NCBI RefSeq assembly: GCF_002551005.1
Contig: NZ_NVOY01000012.1
Location: 17,030-56,403 of the forward strand
DNA: 39,374 bases
DNA from: Bacillus pseudomycoides
GTDB lineage: Bacteria; Bacillota; Bacilli; Bacillales; Bacillaceae_G
Direction of reading: 5' to 3'
The position numbers were made by a program, and so were the translations under genes. Every line of letters begins with the position of its first letter. Within the stretch, counting starts at the first letter, position 1. Shown here in pieces: positions 24,404 to 32,506 of the stretch. The notes under the pieces were generated by a model. The model was not told the origin of the DNA, did no database searches, and saw only the letters and a program-made list of their open reading frames with translations.

Positions 24404-25243
24404 ATGAAAAATTTACAAAGTAAAACAGTATTGCATAATGGTGTAGAAATGCCTTGGTTCGGTTTAGGCGTATTTAAAGTAGAAGATGGACCAGAACTTG
24501 TAGAGGCTGTAAAGATAGCGATTAAAGAAGGATACCGTAGTATCGATACAGCTGCGATTTATGGAAATGAAAAAGCAGTGGGCGAAGGCATCCGTGCAGG
24601 TATAAAAGAAGCTGGGATTTCGAGAGAAGATTTATTTATCACTTCAAAAGTGTGGAACGCAGATCAAGGATATGAAACAACAATCGCTGCATATGAAGAG
24701 AGCTTAAAAAAATTAGAACTAGATTATTTAGATTTATACCTTGTTCACTGGCCTGTAGAAGAAAAATATAAAGATACGTGGAGAGCGTTAGAAACACTTT
24801 ACAAAAATGGCCATGTGCGTGCGATTGGCGTAAGTAATTTCCAAATCCATCACTTGCAAGATGTCATGAAAGATGCAGAAATGAAACCGATGATTAACCA
24901 AGTGGAATATCACCCACGTTTAACACAAAAAGAACTACAAGCTTTCTGTAAAGAGCAAGGAATTCAAATGGAAGCATGGTCACCGCTTATGCAAGGTCAA
25001 TTATTAGATAACGAAACATTACAAGAAATAGCTGATAAATATGGTAAAACAACAGCGCAAATTATTTTACGCTGGGATTTACAAAATGGCATTGTAACAA
25101 TTCCAAAATCAACGAAAGAGCATCGAATTATTGCAAATACTGATATATTTAATTTTGAATTAACAAAAGAAGATATGGAAAAAATCGATGCATTAAACGA
25201 AAATCACCGCGTTGGTCCAGATCCTGATAACTTCGATTTCTAA
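24404..25243 (+). CDS. ytbE: Aldo/keto reductase, YtbE-like
   Basis: A 279-residue TIM-barrel NADPH-dependent reductase, usual length for AKR5-type enzymes. Visible motifs are GYRSIDTAAIYGNEKAVGEG (catalytic Asp and Tyr), ITSKVWN (catalytic Lys), YLVHWP (catalytic His), AIGVSNF, and the NADP-binding IPKSTKEHRI near residue 235. It reduces aldehydes or ketones to alcohols, for example methylglyoxal-type electrophiles. It has AAGGAG before the ATG and sits directly behind the exporter gene. A strong terminator follows. Confidence 0.93.
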   Translation: MKNLQSKTVLHNGVEMPWFGLGVFKVEDGPELVEAVKIAIKEGYRSIDTAAIYGNEKAVGEGIRAGIKEAGISREDLFITSKVWNADQGYETTIAAYEESLKKLELDYLDLYLVHWPVEEKYKDTWRALETLYKNGHVRAIGVSNFQIHHLQDVMKDAEMKPMINQVEYHPRLTQKELQAFCKEQGIQMEAWSPLMQGQLLDNETLQEIADKYGKTTAQIILRWDLQNGIVTIPKSTKEHRIIANTDIFNFELTKEDMEKIDALNENHRVGPDPDNFDF

Positions 25244-25257
25244 TGAAAATTAGTAAA

Positions 25258-25297
25258 AAGAGGCTGTCCAAAAGTTTCACTTTTTGGACAGCCTCTT
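25258..25297 (+). terminator. Terminator of the ytbD-ytbE operon
   Basis: AAGAGGCTGTCCAAAA (25258-25273) pairs with TTTTGGACAGCCTCTT (25282-25297), followed by ATTTTTG. Confidence 0.9.
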
Positions 25298-25303
25298 ATT
25301 TTT

Positions 25304-25323
25304 GTTAACTTGATGGGTCACCA
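25304..25323 (-). repeat. IS231-like terminal inverted repeat (solo)
   Basis: GTTAACTTGATGGGTCACC resembles the reverse of the IS231 end as I recall it (CATGCCCATCAACTTAAGRA). Related sites lie at 27836, 30673, 34661 and 35201. Confidence 0.35.
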
Positions 25324-25362
25324 TATAGAGCCCTTTACTAATAAGTATTTTGTTCAATTTTA

Positions 25363-25947
25363 TTATTGCTCGCTTTTTGCTTTCATTTGTTTTTCATACA
25401 CATATTTAGCTGTTGAAAAATCATTAGGAAAATCACGTAATGCGTTATTCATTATATTTAATTCTTCCTGAGATTTGATAGCAATCCTATTCAAGTAATC
25501 AAACGCTTCTGATTGTTTTTTTGCAACATAATTTTGTGTGGAATAGTCGTCTGGGAAGTCTTGTTTTGCTTTTTCCTTAACTTTATCCATAGCGCCAGCT
25601 TTATCAATTTTTTTCATAGGATTTTCAAAAGCATCTGTCGTTTGTTGCTGTTCCTGTTTTGGCTCTTCTTTCTTTGGTTGTTCTTGTTGAACAGGTTGCG
25701 TTTGAGTAGCTTGAGCAACTGGTTTCGATTGAGCCTCTTTTAATCTTTTTACTTCATTTTCTAATGATAGTTTTTCAGCTTGTAAGTCTTTAATTTCGCT
25801 TCTTAACTGTTGTTTTTCATCAAAGTTTTTATCAACTAATTTATTATATTCAGCTCGAGATACATTATCTTTTGATATAAAAATATTAATAATTACGATT
25901 AAAACAGATACTCCTATCAATATACCTATTATTTTTTTCTTGTTCAT
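25363..25947 (-). CDS. Membrane-anchored coiled-coil protein with C-terminal repeat
   Basis: A 194-residue protein with an N-terminal membrane anchor (KKKIIGILIGVSVLIVIINIF, residues 3-23), so the rest probably faces outward. Residues about 40-72 form a coiled coil (LRSEIKDLQAEKLSLENEV), followed by a Gln/Pro/Lys-rich linker (75-105). The C-terminal part contains two copies of a short repeat: DFPDDYSTQNYVAKKQ and DFPNDFSTAKYVYEKQ. GGAG precedes the ATG. The gene follows a PH-domain gene by 17 bases and is probably in one operon with it and the 26509 gene. No family is recognised. Confidence 0.7.
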   Translation of the reverse strand: MNKKKIIGILIGVSVLIVIINIFISKDNVSRAEYNKLVDKNFDEKQQLRSEIKDLQAEKLSLENEVKRLKEAQSKPVAQATQTQPVQQEQPKKEEPKQEQQQTTDAFENPMKKIDKAGAMDKVKEKAKQDFPDDYSTQNYVAKKQSEAFDYLNRIAIKSQEELNIMNNALRDFPNDFSTAKYVYEKQMKAKSEQ

Positions 25948-25964
25948 TCATGATTCTCCAATCT

Positions 25965-26444
25965 CTATTTCAATCTATCGCGTAGTACTTTTACAATCGA
26001 ATCAATATTGTAATCTGGAATATTACGGATAGTACGCTTTTTTGAACCGAACATCTTTTTTAGTTCTAAGTAAATGATTCCTGTGTTCATGAGTGATACA
26101 CCAAACATCCCTTGAATGATATCGAAGTCAACACTCTTAATATCTTTGTATTTAACAACCTCAGCTTCAGCTACGCCAAACAGTCCGCCTTTCATCATCA
26201 CGAAATACAAGTTATGTTCTCCAACAACAATAAACCCTGTTTTCGTTAACTTCGGATCAGCCACATCAAAGTAGTAAATTTTCTCTCCTGTTTTCATAAC
26301 CTTTTTCAATGCATCGAAAGCATACTCATAAAATTTACGCTCTGTCTTTGGAAGTTCCTTTGATATATCAACCATATCAGTCAATGTTACTGGATATTCA
26401 ATAACTCCATACCGTTCATCTAGCTTTTTATACTTTATACTTAT
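25965..26444 (-). CDS. YokE/YvbH-like bacterial PH-domain protein, possible ATA start
   Basis: The sequence KTGEKIYYFDVADPKLTKTG, then IVVGEHNLYFVMMK, VKYKDIKSVDF and NTGIIYLELKKMFGSKKRTI, has the strand pattern of bacterial PH-like domains, ending in a helix (IDSIVKVLRDRLK). The first ordinary starts (TTG 26384 or ATG 26375) have no ribosome binding site. In the same frame upstream, SIKYKKLDERYGVIEYPVTL reads as protein and is preceded by GAGGGA plus ATA at 26444. This suggests an ATA start or an ATG mutated to ATA. I give the longer version. Function is unknown; it is probably co-expressed with the two flanking membrane-protein genes. Confidence 0.65.
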   Translation of the reverse strand: MSIKYKKLDERYGVIEYPVTLTDMVDISKELPKTERKFYEYAFDALKKVMKTGEKIYYFDVADPKLTKTGFIVVGEHNLYFVMMKGGLFGVAEAEVVKYKDIKSVDFDIIQGMFGVSLMNTGIIYLELKKMFGSKKRTIRNIPDYNIDSIVKVLRDRLK

Positions 26445-26508
26445 ATTTATCCCTCTTTATATTTTTATATTTACAATTAATCATAATAAGAATGAAAAGA
26501 ACTCTTTT

Positions 26509-27261
26509 TTAGTTACGACTAATCCCTAGTTTAGTTTCAACTTCTGTTAAATTAGCTGCTGCATTTATAATTTTTTTATCGGATAGATTAATTGACTTTT
26601 TAGCTTCTTCCATTCTGCCTTTCATAGGAGCAATACCTTTTAAACCTTGGCTTATAGCAGTTGCAGCGTTCCCTCTATAGTTTGTTGCTAAACCAAATTC
26701 TTCTCTAAATTTAATCATTTTCTCTTTTAGTACAGGATCGCTTAGTTTATCAGCTGCTTTGAATTCTATATTCTTTTTAGAAAGGTCATTGTATTTATTT
26801 GAAATTGACTCCATTTTTTCTTTTAAAGAATTTTTATCTACAGAAGAAGGATCCTTATTGACTTCTTCCCAAACTGGCTTCCATTCTTTGTTCCAAATTT
26901 CATCGTATTCTTTAATCATTTCATCGATTTTAGGCTTTATTTCGTTTTCATAAGTAGTTTTATCTGTATTGCCAGTTTGTTTTTGTTGGGCGGTGTTTTC
27001 TTTCTCTTTCTTTTGATCGACTTTCTCGTTATTTGAGTTTTCTTTTTTCTTAGGTTCAGCAGAAGTTGCCTTTGTTTCTGTATTTTTTACATTATCTGTT
27101 TTTGGTGACAATGAGAAACACACCATAGACAATACTAAACAAGAAATTGCTGAAATAACTAATTTCTTTTTCCTTTTCTTTTTCTTTTTAATAGCGGCTA
27201 CTACTATCATTACACATATAGCAATAGCAGCAAAAAAGAATAATACCATTAATGCTTGCAT
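26509..27261 (-). CDS. Two-helix membrane protein with large extracellular domain
   Basis: 250 residues. Hydrophobic helices at about 3-25 (ALMVLFFFAAIAICVMIVV) and 34-52 (VISAISCLVLSMVCFSL) flank a Lys-rich cytoplasmic loop. A low-complexity Lys/Glu/Asn linker follows (about 55-105), then a helical domain (105-250, TYENEIKPKIDEMIKEYDEI). It is first in a three-gene minus-strand group with the PH-domain and coiled-coil proteins, all of which look surface or membrane associated. I recognise no family. Confidence 0.65.
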   Translation of the reverse strand: MQALMVLFFFAAIAICVMIVVAAIKKKKKRKKKLVISAISCLVLSMVCFSLSPKTDNVKNTETKATSAEPKKKENSNNEKVDQKKEKENTAQQKQTGNTDKTTYENEIKPKIDEMIKEYDEIWNKEWKPVWEEVNKDPSSVDKNSLKEKMESISNKYNDLSKKNIEFKAADKLSDPVLKEKMIKFREEFGLATNYRGNAATAISQGLKGIAPMKGRMEEAKKSINLSDKKIINAAANLTEVETKLGISRN

Positions 27262-27436
27262 ATGAATCGCTCTTTTTCATTTTTACTCATTTTAAAATTA
27301 CAAAATGTAAGATTTGCCTAACAAGCATAACAGATTTAGTTATAACTGTTTTGTCATATTGTGTGGAAGATTAAAAGAAAAAAGAGAAAAATTATGATAT
27401 CTCCTTTGTTTTAGGGAAATGTATATATTTTAACTG

Positions 27437-27613
27437 TGGAAATTTGTCGGGATTTCGCTTACTTCAAGATTACGGGACCTAGTGGGTTCTAAACTATACA
27501 CGTTTGAAAAGCCGGGACAGCATCCAGACATGAAGAAATTGCTAAAAGGTAGAATACATATGAAAGTGATTCAAGAAATTTATTATGATGTTCTTCGATT
27601 GGCGTACCCTATA
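27437..27613 (+). pseudogene. Tn3-family transposase scrap
   Basis: The plus frame reads GSKLYTFEKPGQHPDMKKLL, then KGRIHMKVIQEIYYDVLRLA. This matches the late DDE region of Tn3-family TnpA proteins (SKLYTFEKPGQ...LL.GRIN...I...YDDVLRLA). About 59 of roughly 980 residues are left, so it is inert. No 38-bp terminal repeat was found beside it. Confidence 0.75.
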
Positions 27614-28340
27614 AACTATAATTTTTTTTTATAGTTTATTAAAAAGACTCATAACTAAAACGTGGAATTTTTTATTCATATCAACTGTAATTTTCATAAT
27701 TCTGTATATTTAAATGTAATGATTTTGTAACATTTATGAAAGAGTTTTGAAAGATTTTTAAGGTAAGATAACTATGATGAACTCATTCATGTTGTCTTTA
27801 GCATGTCATTAGCAAAATACAAGGGGCGAATATGGCATGCCCATCAAGTTAGGATTTTGAAGTTCTCTAAAGCCCTAATCGAAAAGTTTTTTAGAAGTTC
27901 ATCTTATTTTTGATTTTGGAGAGCAACGAAATTGTAATTAGATGGTAACGGAGAACACTAATAAATCGTAGGAAATATATACTAAGGAATGTAAATGATT
28001 TTAATAGAAAACGTAATTAAGACTTTGTTTTGGCGGTTTTTATAGAATACTAGGGAAAATATGAGATAAAAATCACCATAAACCTTTGCTTTTCGCAAAA
28101 AAAATTCTTAATGGGTAAAAAATCATTTTTTCCACTTCCAAGCCGTTTCTTAGTGTATGTTTTTTACGTGATGTTAGTGGCAAATATAACCGAACAGATA
28201 GAGGTTTGAAGGATACATTTGAATAACTAAAGAATAAGAAATTATGCACAAAATAAGAGCTGAAAGGTTCTTTTTTTTGTGCATGTTTTGGGGTTCAGTT
28301 TGAAATTTCGTTATAGCGGGTGTCTCAACATAATAAAAGA
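27614..28340. other. Gene-poor stretch between the Tn3 scrap and the lipoprotein gene
   Basis: No coding region could be supported. It holds a small A/T hairpin at 27611-27639, an IS231-like end at 27836 and a terminator-like hairpin at 28244-28284 (ATGCACAAAA with TTTTGTGCAT and a T-run). Confidence 0.5.
27836..27855 (+). repeat. IS231-like terminal inverted repeat (solo)
   Basis: CATGCCCATCAAGTTAGGAT matches the recalled IS231 end at about 17 of 20 positions. No IS231 transposase is present nearby. Confidence 0.5.
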
Positions 28341-28366
28341 AAGAGCATATTTTGAAACATGCTCTT
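28341..28366 (-). terminator. Terminator of the lipoprotein gene
   Basis: AAGAGCAT (28341-28348) pairs with ATGCTCTT (28359-28366). On the minus strand it is followed by TCTTTTATT. Confidence 0.7.
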
Positions 28367-28400
28367 ACACCAAATAATAAACGTAAAAAGTGTTTAAGAT

Positions 28401-29402
28401 TTATTCCTCAGGATATCGTTTTTTTACAAGTTCTTCGATGTTATTACTTTTTCTGATTTCTTCTGATGATAACCAGGCTCTATATCTTGTTCCATTCTTG
28501 TTGGTTAAACATATGGTAAATTCTTTATTATGTAGTTCCTCGTTAAGGATAGTGATCACCTTTGTTAGATCCTCAATTAAAGGGGAATCGTTTTTAAATT
28601 CACTGGCATTAATAACTAAATTCACGTCATACCCCGGACACTCCCCATCTTTCGGATGTGAACAAGTAATACCTTTAAATACAAAACGGTCGTTTTGTAT
28701 TTCTTTTAATCTATCTATTACTTTTGTTTGTGTTTGAATCAAATATGTCCAATAACCGTCTAAAGTGTTTTTCATTGTTAGGAGCAGTTCTTCTTTTGTT
28801 ATAACTTTTTGCACATTATTGAAAGGGAGACCTATAAATTCACCATTATGGTCCTTAATTTCAAGTTCTGTTATCTTTCTGTTACTCTTCTGAATGAGTT
28901 GGAATAGAGCATATAAACGATCTAATTCTGCGGATTCAAATTGACTATAATCAATTTTGTTATTCGTTTTTAAAGTTAATAGCAACTCATCAGTTGGTTT
29001 ATCATAATTATCAACTATATATTGAAGAGCACTTTCTTTTTCAACTTCCTCGTAGCCTAGCTTTTTCATTTCTTTTAAAGTTGGTTCAAAATTCTTATAT
29101 TCCTCATATGTATTTTTTCCGTATTTGTATTCATCACCTTGTATTGTTGAATAGAAGAGGCCATTTACCTCTACGCGAAATTGCATATTTTTGTTGTTTT
29201 TTGCTTGAACAGTATGATATGTATGTCCCATATTCCCTTCATGTATAGCACCCCAATGTGTTACAACAACATCAATTCCATGTTTTTTCTTTATATATTT
29301 TTTTACCTGATCTTCATTTTCGTAATTACAACCACTTAAAAATAAGAAACATACCACTAGCAACATTATATTTTTCATTCTTTTCATAAAAAATCTTTTC
29401 AA
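28401..29402 (-). CDS. Secreted lipoprotein, function unknown
   Basis: 333 residues. The TTG start lies behind GAGGTG. A lipoprotein signal peptide is clear: basic N-terminus (KRFFMKRMKN), hydrophobic core and lipobox LSGC with Cys25. The mature part is soluble and charged, with a short Cys-containing loop (ITCSHPKDGECPGYD) and no recognised catalytic motif. It is followed by a terminator, preceded by a DUF1963-type gene 45 bases upstream, and may share its transcript. It resembles the uncharacterised Bacillus lipoproteins found beside toxin/immunity islands. Confidence 0.75.
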   Translation of the reverse strand: MKRFFMKRMKNIMLLVVCFLFLSGCNYENEDQVKKYIKKKHGIDVVVTHWGAIHEGNMGHTYHTVQAKNNKNMQFRVEVNGLFYSTIQGDEYKYGKNTYEEYKNFEPTLKEMKKLGYEEVEKESALQYIVDNYDKPTDELLLTLKTNNKIDYSQFESAELDRLYALFQLIQKSNRKITELEIKDHNGEFIGLPFNNVQKVITKEELLLTMKNTLDGYWTYLIQTQTKVIDRLKEIQNDRFVFKGITCSHPKDGECPGYDVNLVINASEFKNDSPLIEDLTKVITILNEELHNKEFTICLTNKNGTRYRAWLSSEEIRKSNNIEELVKKRYPEE

Positions 29403-29447
29403 GGATAATCACCTCTTTTAAAACCTCAGTCATTTAACATTCTGTCC

Positions 29448-30146
29448 CTACAAGAAATCACAATGTGCAATCCAATCATTTGTTTTCATATTTTTGGCAA
29501 AGTAAATGCCGCCGCCATGAATAATTCCAAAGCGTGCCTTTGGATCTTCCGTTATTTGAAAAACAAATTCATAATCCGGAGGCCACTGGATACCTGATTG
29601 CGCAAAGCAAGCATAACCTCCTAATTTGTGTATGTAACGATTTTCTTCAAAAATATCTTCGTAATATTCCATTCCGGTCGTATCTTCAAGTTCTAAAATT
29701 CTATCTTGCATGTTACTAGGAAAATCATCCGTATCCCATAGGGGAAACTCATCGGTTACTAATTTGGGTATTAACGGAAAAGCTTTTAGGTTTTGAAACG
29801 TAAGTGACATTTCATTAGGTACTAATTCCTCTAAAGAATTATATTCTCTAATACAAAAATTTCCTGATAAGTTGGATAAATCTTTATCAAAGTTTGGAGA
29901 AAGAAATAATGCTATGGCTTTTATATCTTTTAATGCTTCTGGAACAAAAGGAGCATGAGTTAAATTAAGCATCATGATCGCATACATTTTGCCATTATAA
30001 CGGTCGATTGGGTAAGTTTCATTCGGTAATGAATAGGGGATCTTTCCAATCCAACTTTCATTTATAGATAAATCGGGTCTTTTTCCACCTGTTTGAAATA
30101 TAGTTGCTTTTTTTCTTAGGATCTTCTTTATGTTGTCTATTTCCAA
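29448..30146 (-). CDS. DUF1963 (YwqG-like) family protein
   Basis: 232 residues. The family pattern is visible: GGKRPDLSINESWIGKIPY near the N-terminus, a central acidic region (PLWDTDDFPSNMQDRI), and the C-terminal KLGGYACFAQSGIQWP, FVFQITED and IIHGGGIYFAKN. YwqG-type proteins are cytosolic and of unknown function; several lie in polymorphic-toxin loci as immunity-like genes. No toxin gene is directly adjacent here. The start ATG has a purine-rich upstream region (GGGGATGGAG). Confidence 0.75.
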   Translation of the reverse strand: MEIDNIKKILRKKATIFQTGGKRPDLSINESWIGKIPYSLPNETYPIDRYNGKMYAIMMLNLTHAPFVPEALKDIKAIALFLSPNFDKDLSNLSGNFCIREYNSLEELVPNEMSLTFQNLKAFPLIPKLVTDEFPLWDTDDFPSNMQDRILELEDTTGMEYYEDIFEENRYIHKLGGYACFAQSGIQWPPDYEFVFQITEDPKARFGIIHGGGIYFAKNMKTNDWIAHCDFL

Positions 30147-30182
30147 AGTATTTCTCCATCCCCTCTATTTAAATAAATCTCA

Positions 30183-30605
30183 TTAATGATTTGGATACGT
30201 CGCTTCTAAAAAACTTACAGATTGTTCGATTAGCGCTTTTAGAACAGTAATATCAATGTCAGCTACTTTATTAATGTATACACATGATTTTCCAGACGTG
30301 TATTTTCCGAAGTTTTTCAATAGTTCTTCTCGCTTTGGATCACCAGCTGCAAAATATAAACTAATTTTGGCTTTTCTAGGGGAGAAGCTTACTAATGGGG
30401 CATCTCCTTCATGACCAGATTCATATTTGTAATGATATGTACCAAATCCGATAATGCTCGGTCCCCACATCTTTGCTGTATGTCCTGTTGTTTCAGTAAA
30501 TATATCTAATAATTGATAGGCACTTTCTCGTTTTTTTGGACTTTCGACACTTTCAATAAACTCAATTACACTATTGTTGGTTTCTGTTGTTTTGAGTTTG
30601 TACAT
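30183..30605 (-). CDS. DUF1801 (YdhG-like) domain protein
   Basis: 140 residues, typical length. Family pattern: FIESVESPKKRESAYQLLDI, KMWGPSIIGFGTYHYKYESG, VSFSPRKAKISLYF and the late KFGKYTSGKSCVYINKVADI. The domain is small, cytosolic and of unknown function, related to YdhG/frataxin-like folds. AAGGAG precedes the ATG. It is separated from the DUF1963 gene by 36 bases and is probably co-transcribed with it. Confidence 0.82.
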   Translation of the reverse strand: MYKLKTTETNNSVIEFIESVESPKKRESAYQLLDIFTETTGHTAKMWGPSIIGFGTYHYKYESGHEGDAPLVSFSPRKAKISLYFAAGDPKREELLKNFGKYTSGKSCVYINKVADIDITVLKALIEQSVSFLEATYPNH

Positions 30606-30672
30606 ATTAGAAACACTCCTTTTTAGACATTGGTTTCATCATATAGATAATTATAATATAGGGGTCACCATA

Positions 30673-30692
30673 CATGTTTATCAAGTTAAGAT
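30673..30692 (+). repeat. IS231-like terminal inverted repeat (solo)
   Basis: CATGTTTATCAAGTTAAGAT matches the recalled IS231 end at about 15 of 20 positions and points rightwards. It could pair with 35201-35220 or 34661-34680. Confidence 0.4.
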
Positions 30693-30708
30693 ACTATAAC
30701 GAAAAAAC

Positions 30709-30745
30709 GCCATCCCTTTTGTATAAACACACGAAAGGGATAGCG
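30709..30745 (-). terminator. Terminator of the patatin-like gene
   Basis: On the minus strand GCTATCCCTTT...AAAGGGATGGC is followed by GTTTTTTCG. It ends the 30758 gene. Confidence 0.8.
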
Positions 30746-30757
30746 AGGCCATATCTC

Positions 30758-32110
30758 TCAAGATTCTTTCATATCATGAAGTTTTTGAAAAAGGCTGCCA
30801 GTTAAGTGATGTTTACCACCTGATTGTAGTGTATCTGAAAGTTGTTTTATATCTTCCGATGCGAATGTAGGAATCGATATGTTTTGTAAACTCTTCATAT
30901 AATCTGGTAGTAACGTTCGCAGGGCAATGTCCATGCGAATTTCACCTGCACGTATTAATGTTTGAATTTCACTATCATGGAATCCATCTAAATCCGTCCG
31001 AAGTCCCGCTAATAATTTTTCGATATTTTCTTGATCGGAAGGAGGCGAATAGAAATGGTAGTCTGGTAAGGAAACATTGTCAGTATAAAAAGGATTGTTG
31101 TTTGAATCCAATAAAGTTTGAATAGGTTTGCTAAGAATGAGCTGTAATCCTGGATACGTATCTGGATCTAGATTACGCAACATTTTTCTTCTTAATACTA
31201 CGATTTGACTATTCGATGTATCTAAAATACGTTTGGTTAATTCAAAATGTGTAGGTTTTTCATTTTCTTTCCACTCTTTTTCAGCCGCAGAGGCATCTAA
31301 CACCAAGTATATCTCATTAGGATTTTTAGGAATGAATTTCATAGGTTCTTTTCTATGCTTTGCCAGATGAGGATAGCTATGTTTCGTATTATCGGGTACG
31401 TCTTGATCCGATAATATCAACGGTTCGGTTCCAATATTATCGAAAACACCTCCATCTGAAAACCAAAGGGTATCATATTTTTCTAATGGATTTCCTTGCA
31501 TGCGATTTTCTGGGTCGCTAAAGATTCGATCTGCTACTGATAAAGAAATAGGAGCAAATAATAACGGAAAAGCGGCTGAAGTAGCCACAGCATAAGAAAC
31601 GGAAATGTCATCTATTTGATTTGTTTGTCCTATATATGTGCCATACATATGATCATTTGAAAAATAAAACATCCGCATCGTATCTAAACAAGTGGTATGA
31701 CAATACCAGGTAATCGGAAGGTTTTGTAATTCTTCCATTCGGACTCCGCCGCAAAGGGATTCATCAAGTAACGTTGGAAGTGCATGACTACATTTCTCAC
31801 GAAGAGATTTCAAAGATAAGACTTGTTTTGTAAAAGAATTTGTAATCAATTTTGTGCGAAGATCGATTTGTCCTAGTTTCACTAATGGAGTAATCACACG
31901 CTCTTCAAAATCAATTACACTTCGAAATTCGCCGCCTTTATGTAAAGCAAGCATAATAGCTGCAGCAGTGATACTCCCTCCAGAAACAGAGCTGATACTG
32001 GATACTTGTTTGTCTAACTTACATTCAACTAGCCGTTTATACCCTCCAAGTGCATAGAATGAAGCCCGAAATCCACCACCGGAAAATGCTAATTTCAGTT
32101 TTTTATCCAA
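30758..32110 (-). CDS. Patatin-like phospholipase
   Basis: The start is TTG 32110 (MDKKLKLAFSGGGFRASFYA) with GAAGGGA 8 bases upstream; an earlier TTG at 32137 lacks a site. The product is 450 residues. The oxyanion loop GGGFRA (11-16), the nucleophile-elbow region SSVSGGS with Ser43, and the catalytic Asp in WFSDGGVFDN (near 217) give the Ser-Asp dyad of patatins. It lacks a signal peptide, so it probably acts on lipids or acyl esters in the cytosol. The C-terminal 200 residues are helical and unassigned. Patatin enzymes are also effectors in some defence systems, but no sensor gene is next to it. Confidence 0.85.
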   Translation of the reverse strand: MDKKLKLAFSGGGFRASFYALGGYKRLVECKLDKQVSSISSVSGGSITAAAIMLALHKGGEFRSVIDFEERVITPLVKLGQIDLRTKLITNSFTKQVLSLKSLREKCSHALPTLLDESLCGGVRMEELQNLPITWYCHTTCLDTMRMFYFSNDHMYGTYIGQTNQIDDISVSYAVATSAAFPLLFAPISLSVADRIFSDPENRMQGNPLEKYDTLWFSDGGVFDNIGTEPLILSDQDVPDNTKHSYPHLAKHRKEPMKFIPKNPNEIYLVLDASAAEKEWKENEKPTHFELTKRILDTSNSQIVVLRRKMLRNLDPDTYPGLQLILSKPIQTLLDSNNNPFYTDNVSLPDYHFYSPPSDQENIEKLLAGLRTDLDGFHDSEIQTLIRAGEIRMDIALRTLLPDYMKSLQNISIPTFASEDIKQLSDTLQSGGKHHLTGSLFQKLHDMKES

Positions 32111-32359
32111 AACGAATTCCCTTCTTTCATTATGCAAATTTGTATATTTGAAATAGTCTCCAACTGTTGGTGCAAGTATGCAGTGTATTTATCAGAACGC
32201 CTTTTAAAACGCGTGCCAGCCATCAAGGGAGAAGTCTGCCCTTTTTCGGAAACGTAAACTTTGAATGTGTTTCGGGAGTCACCATTATTAAAATAGGGAA
32301 CGGGCTTGATTCAGTAACAAGCCTTATAACCTTAGATTTTATCGGAGATGGGTAAGAAA
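32111..32359. other. Gap before the IS605-type element
   Basis: No gene was recognised. Weak plus-strand hairpins occur (AAGGG...CCCTT near 32227-32246; GGCTTG...CAAGCC at 32303-32323), possibly terminators. Confidence 0.4.
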
Positions 32360-32506
32360 ACCTCACCTTCAAAACGTGCAAGGTATAGTCAAGTTTAAGG
32401 TAGGGATGAATTGCCGGTATATTCGTGAAAATATTTCCATATTAACACGAATGTGCGTTCTTTTTTTGTTGGTTTGTAGTATCATAAAGAAAAGAAGGAG
32501 GTGAAA

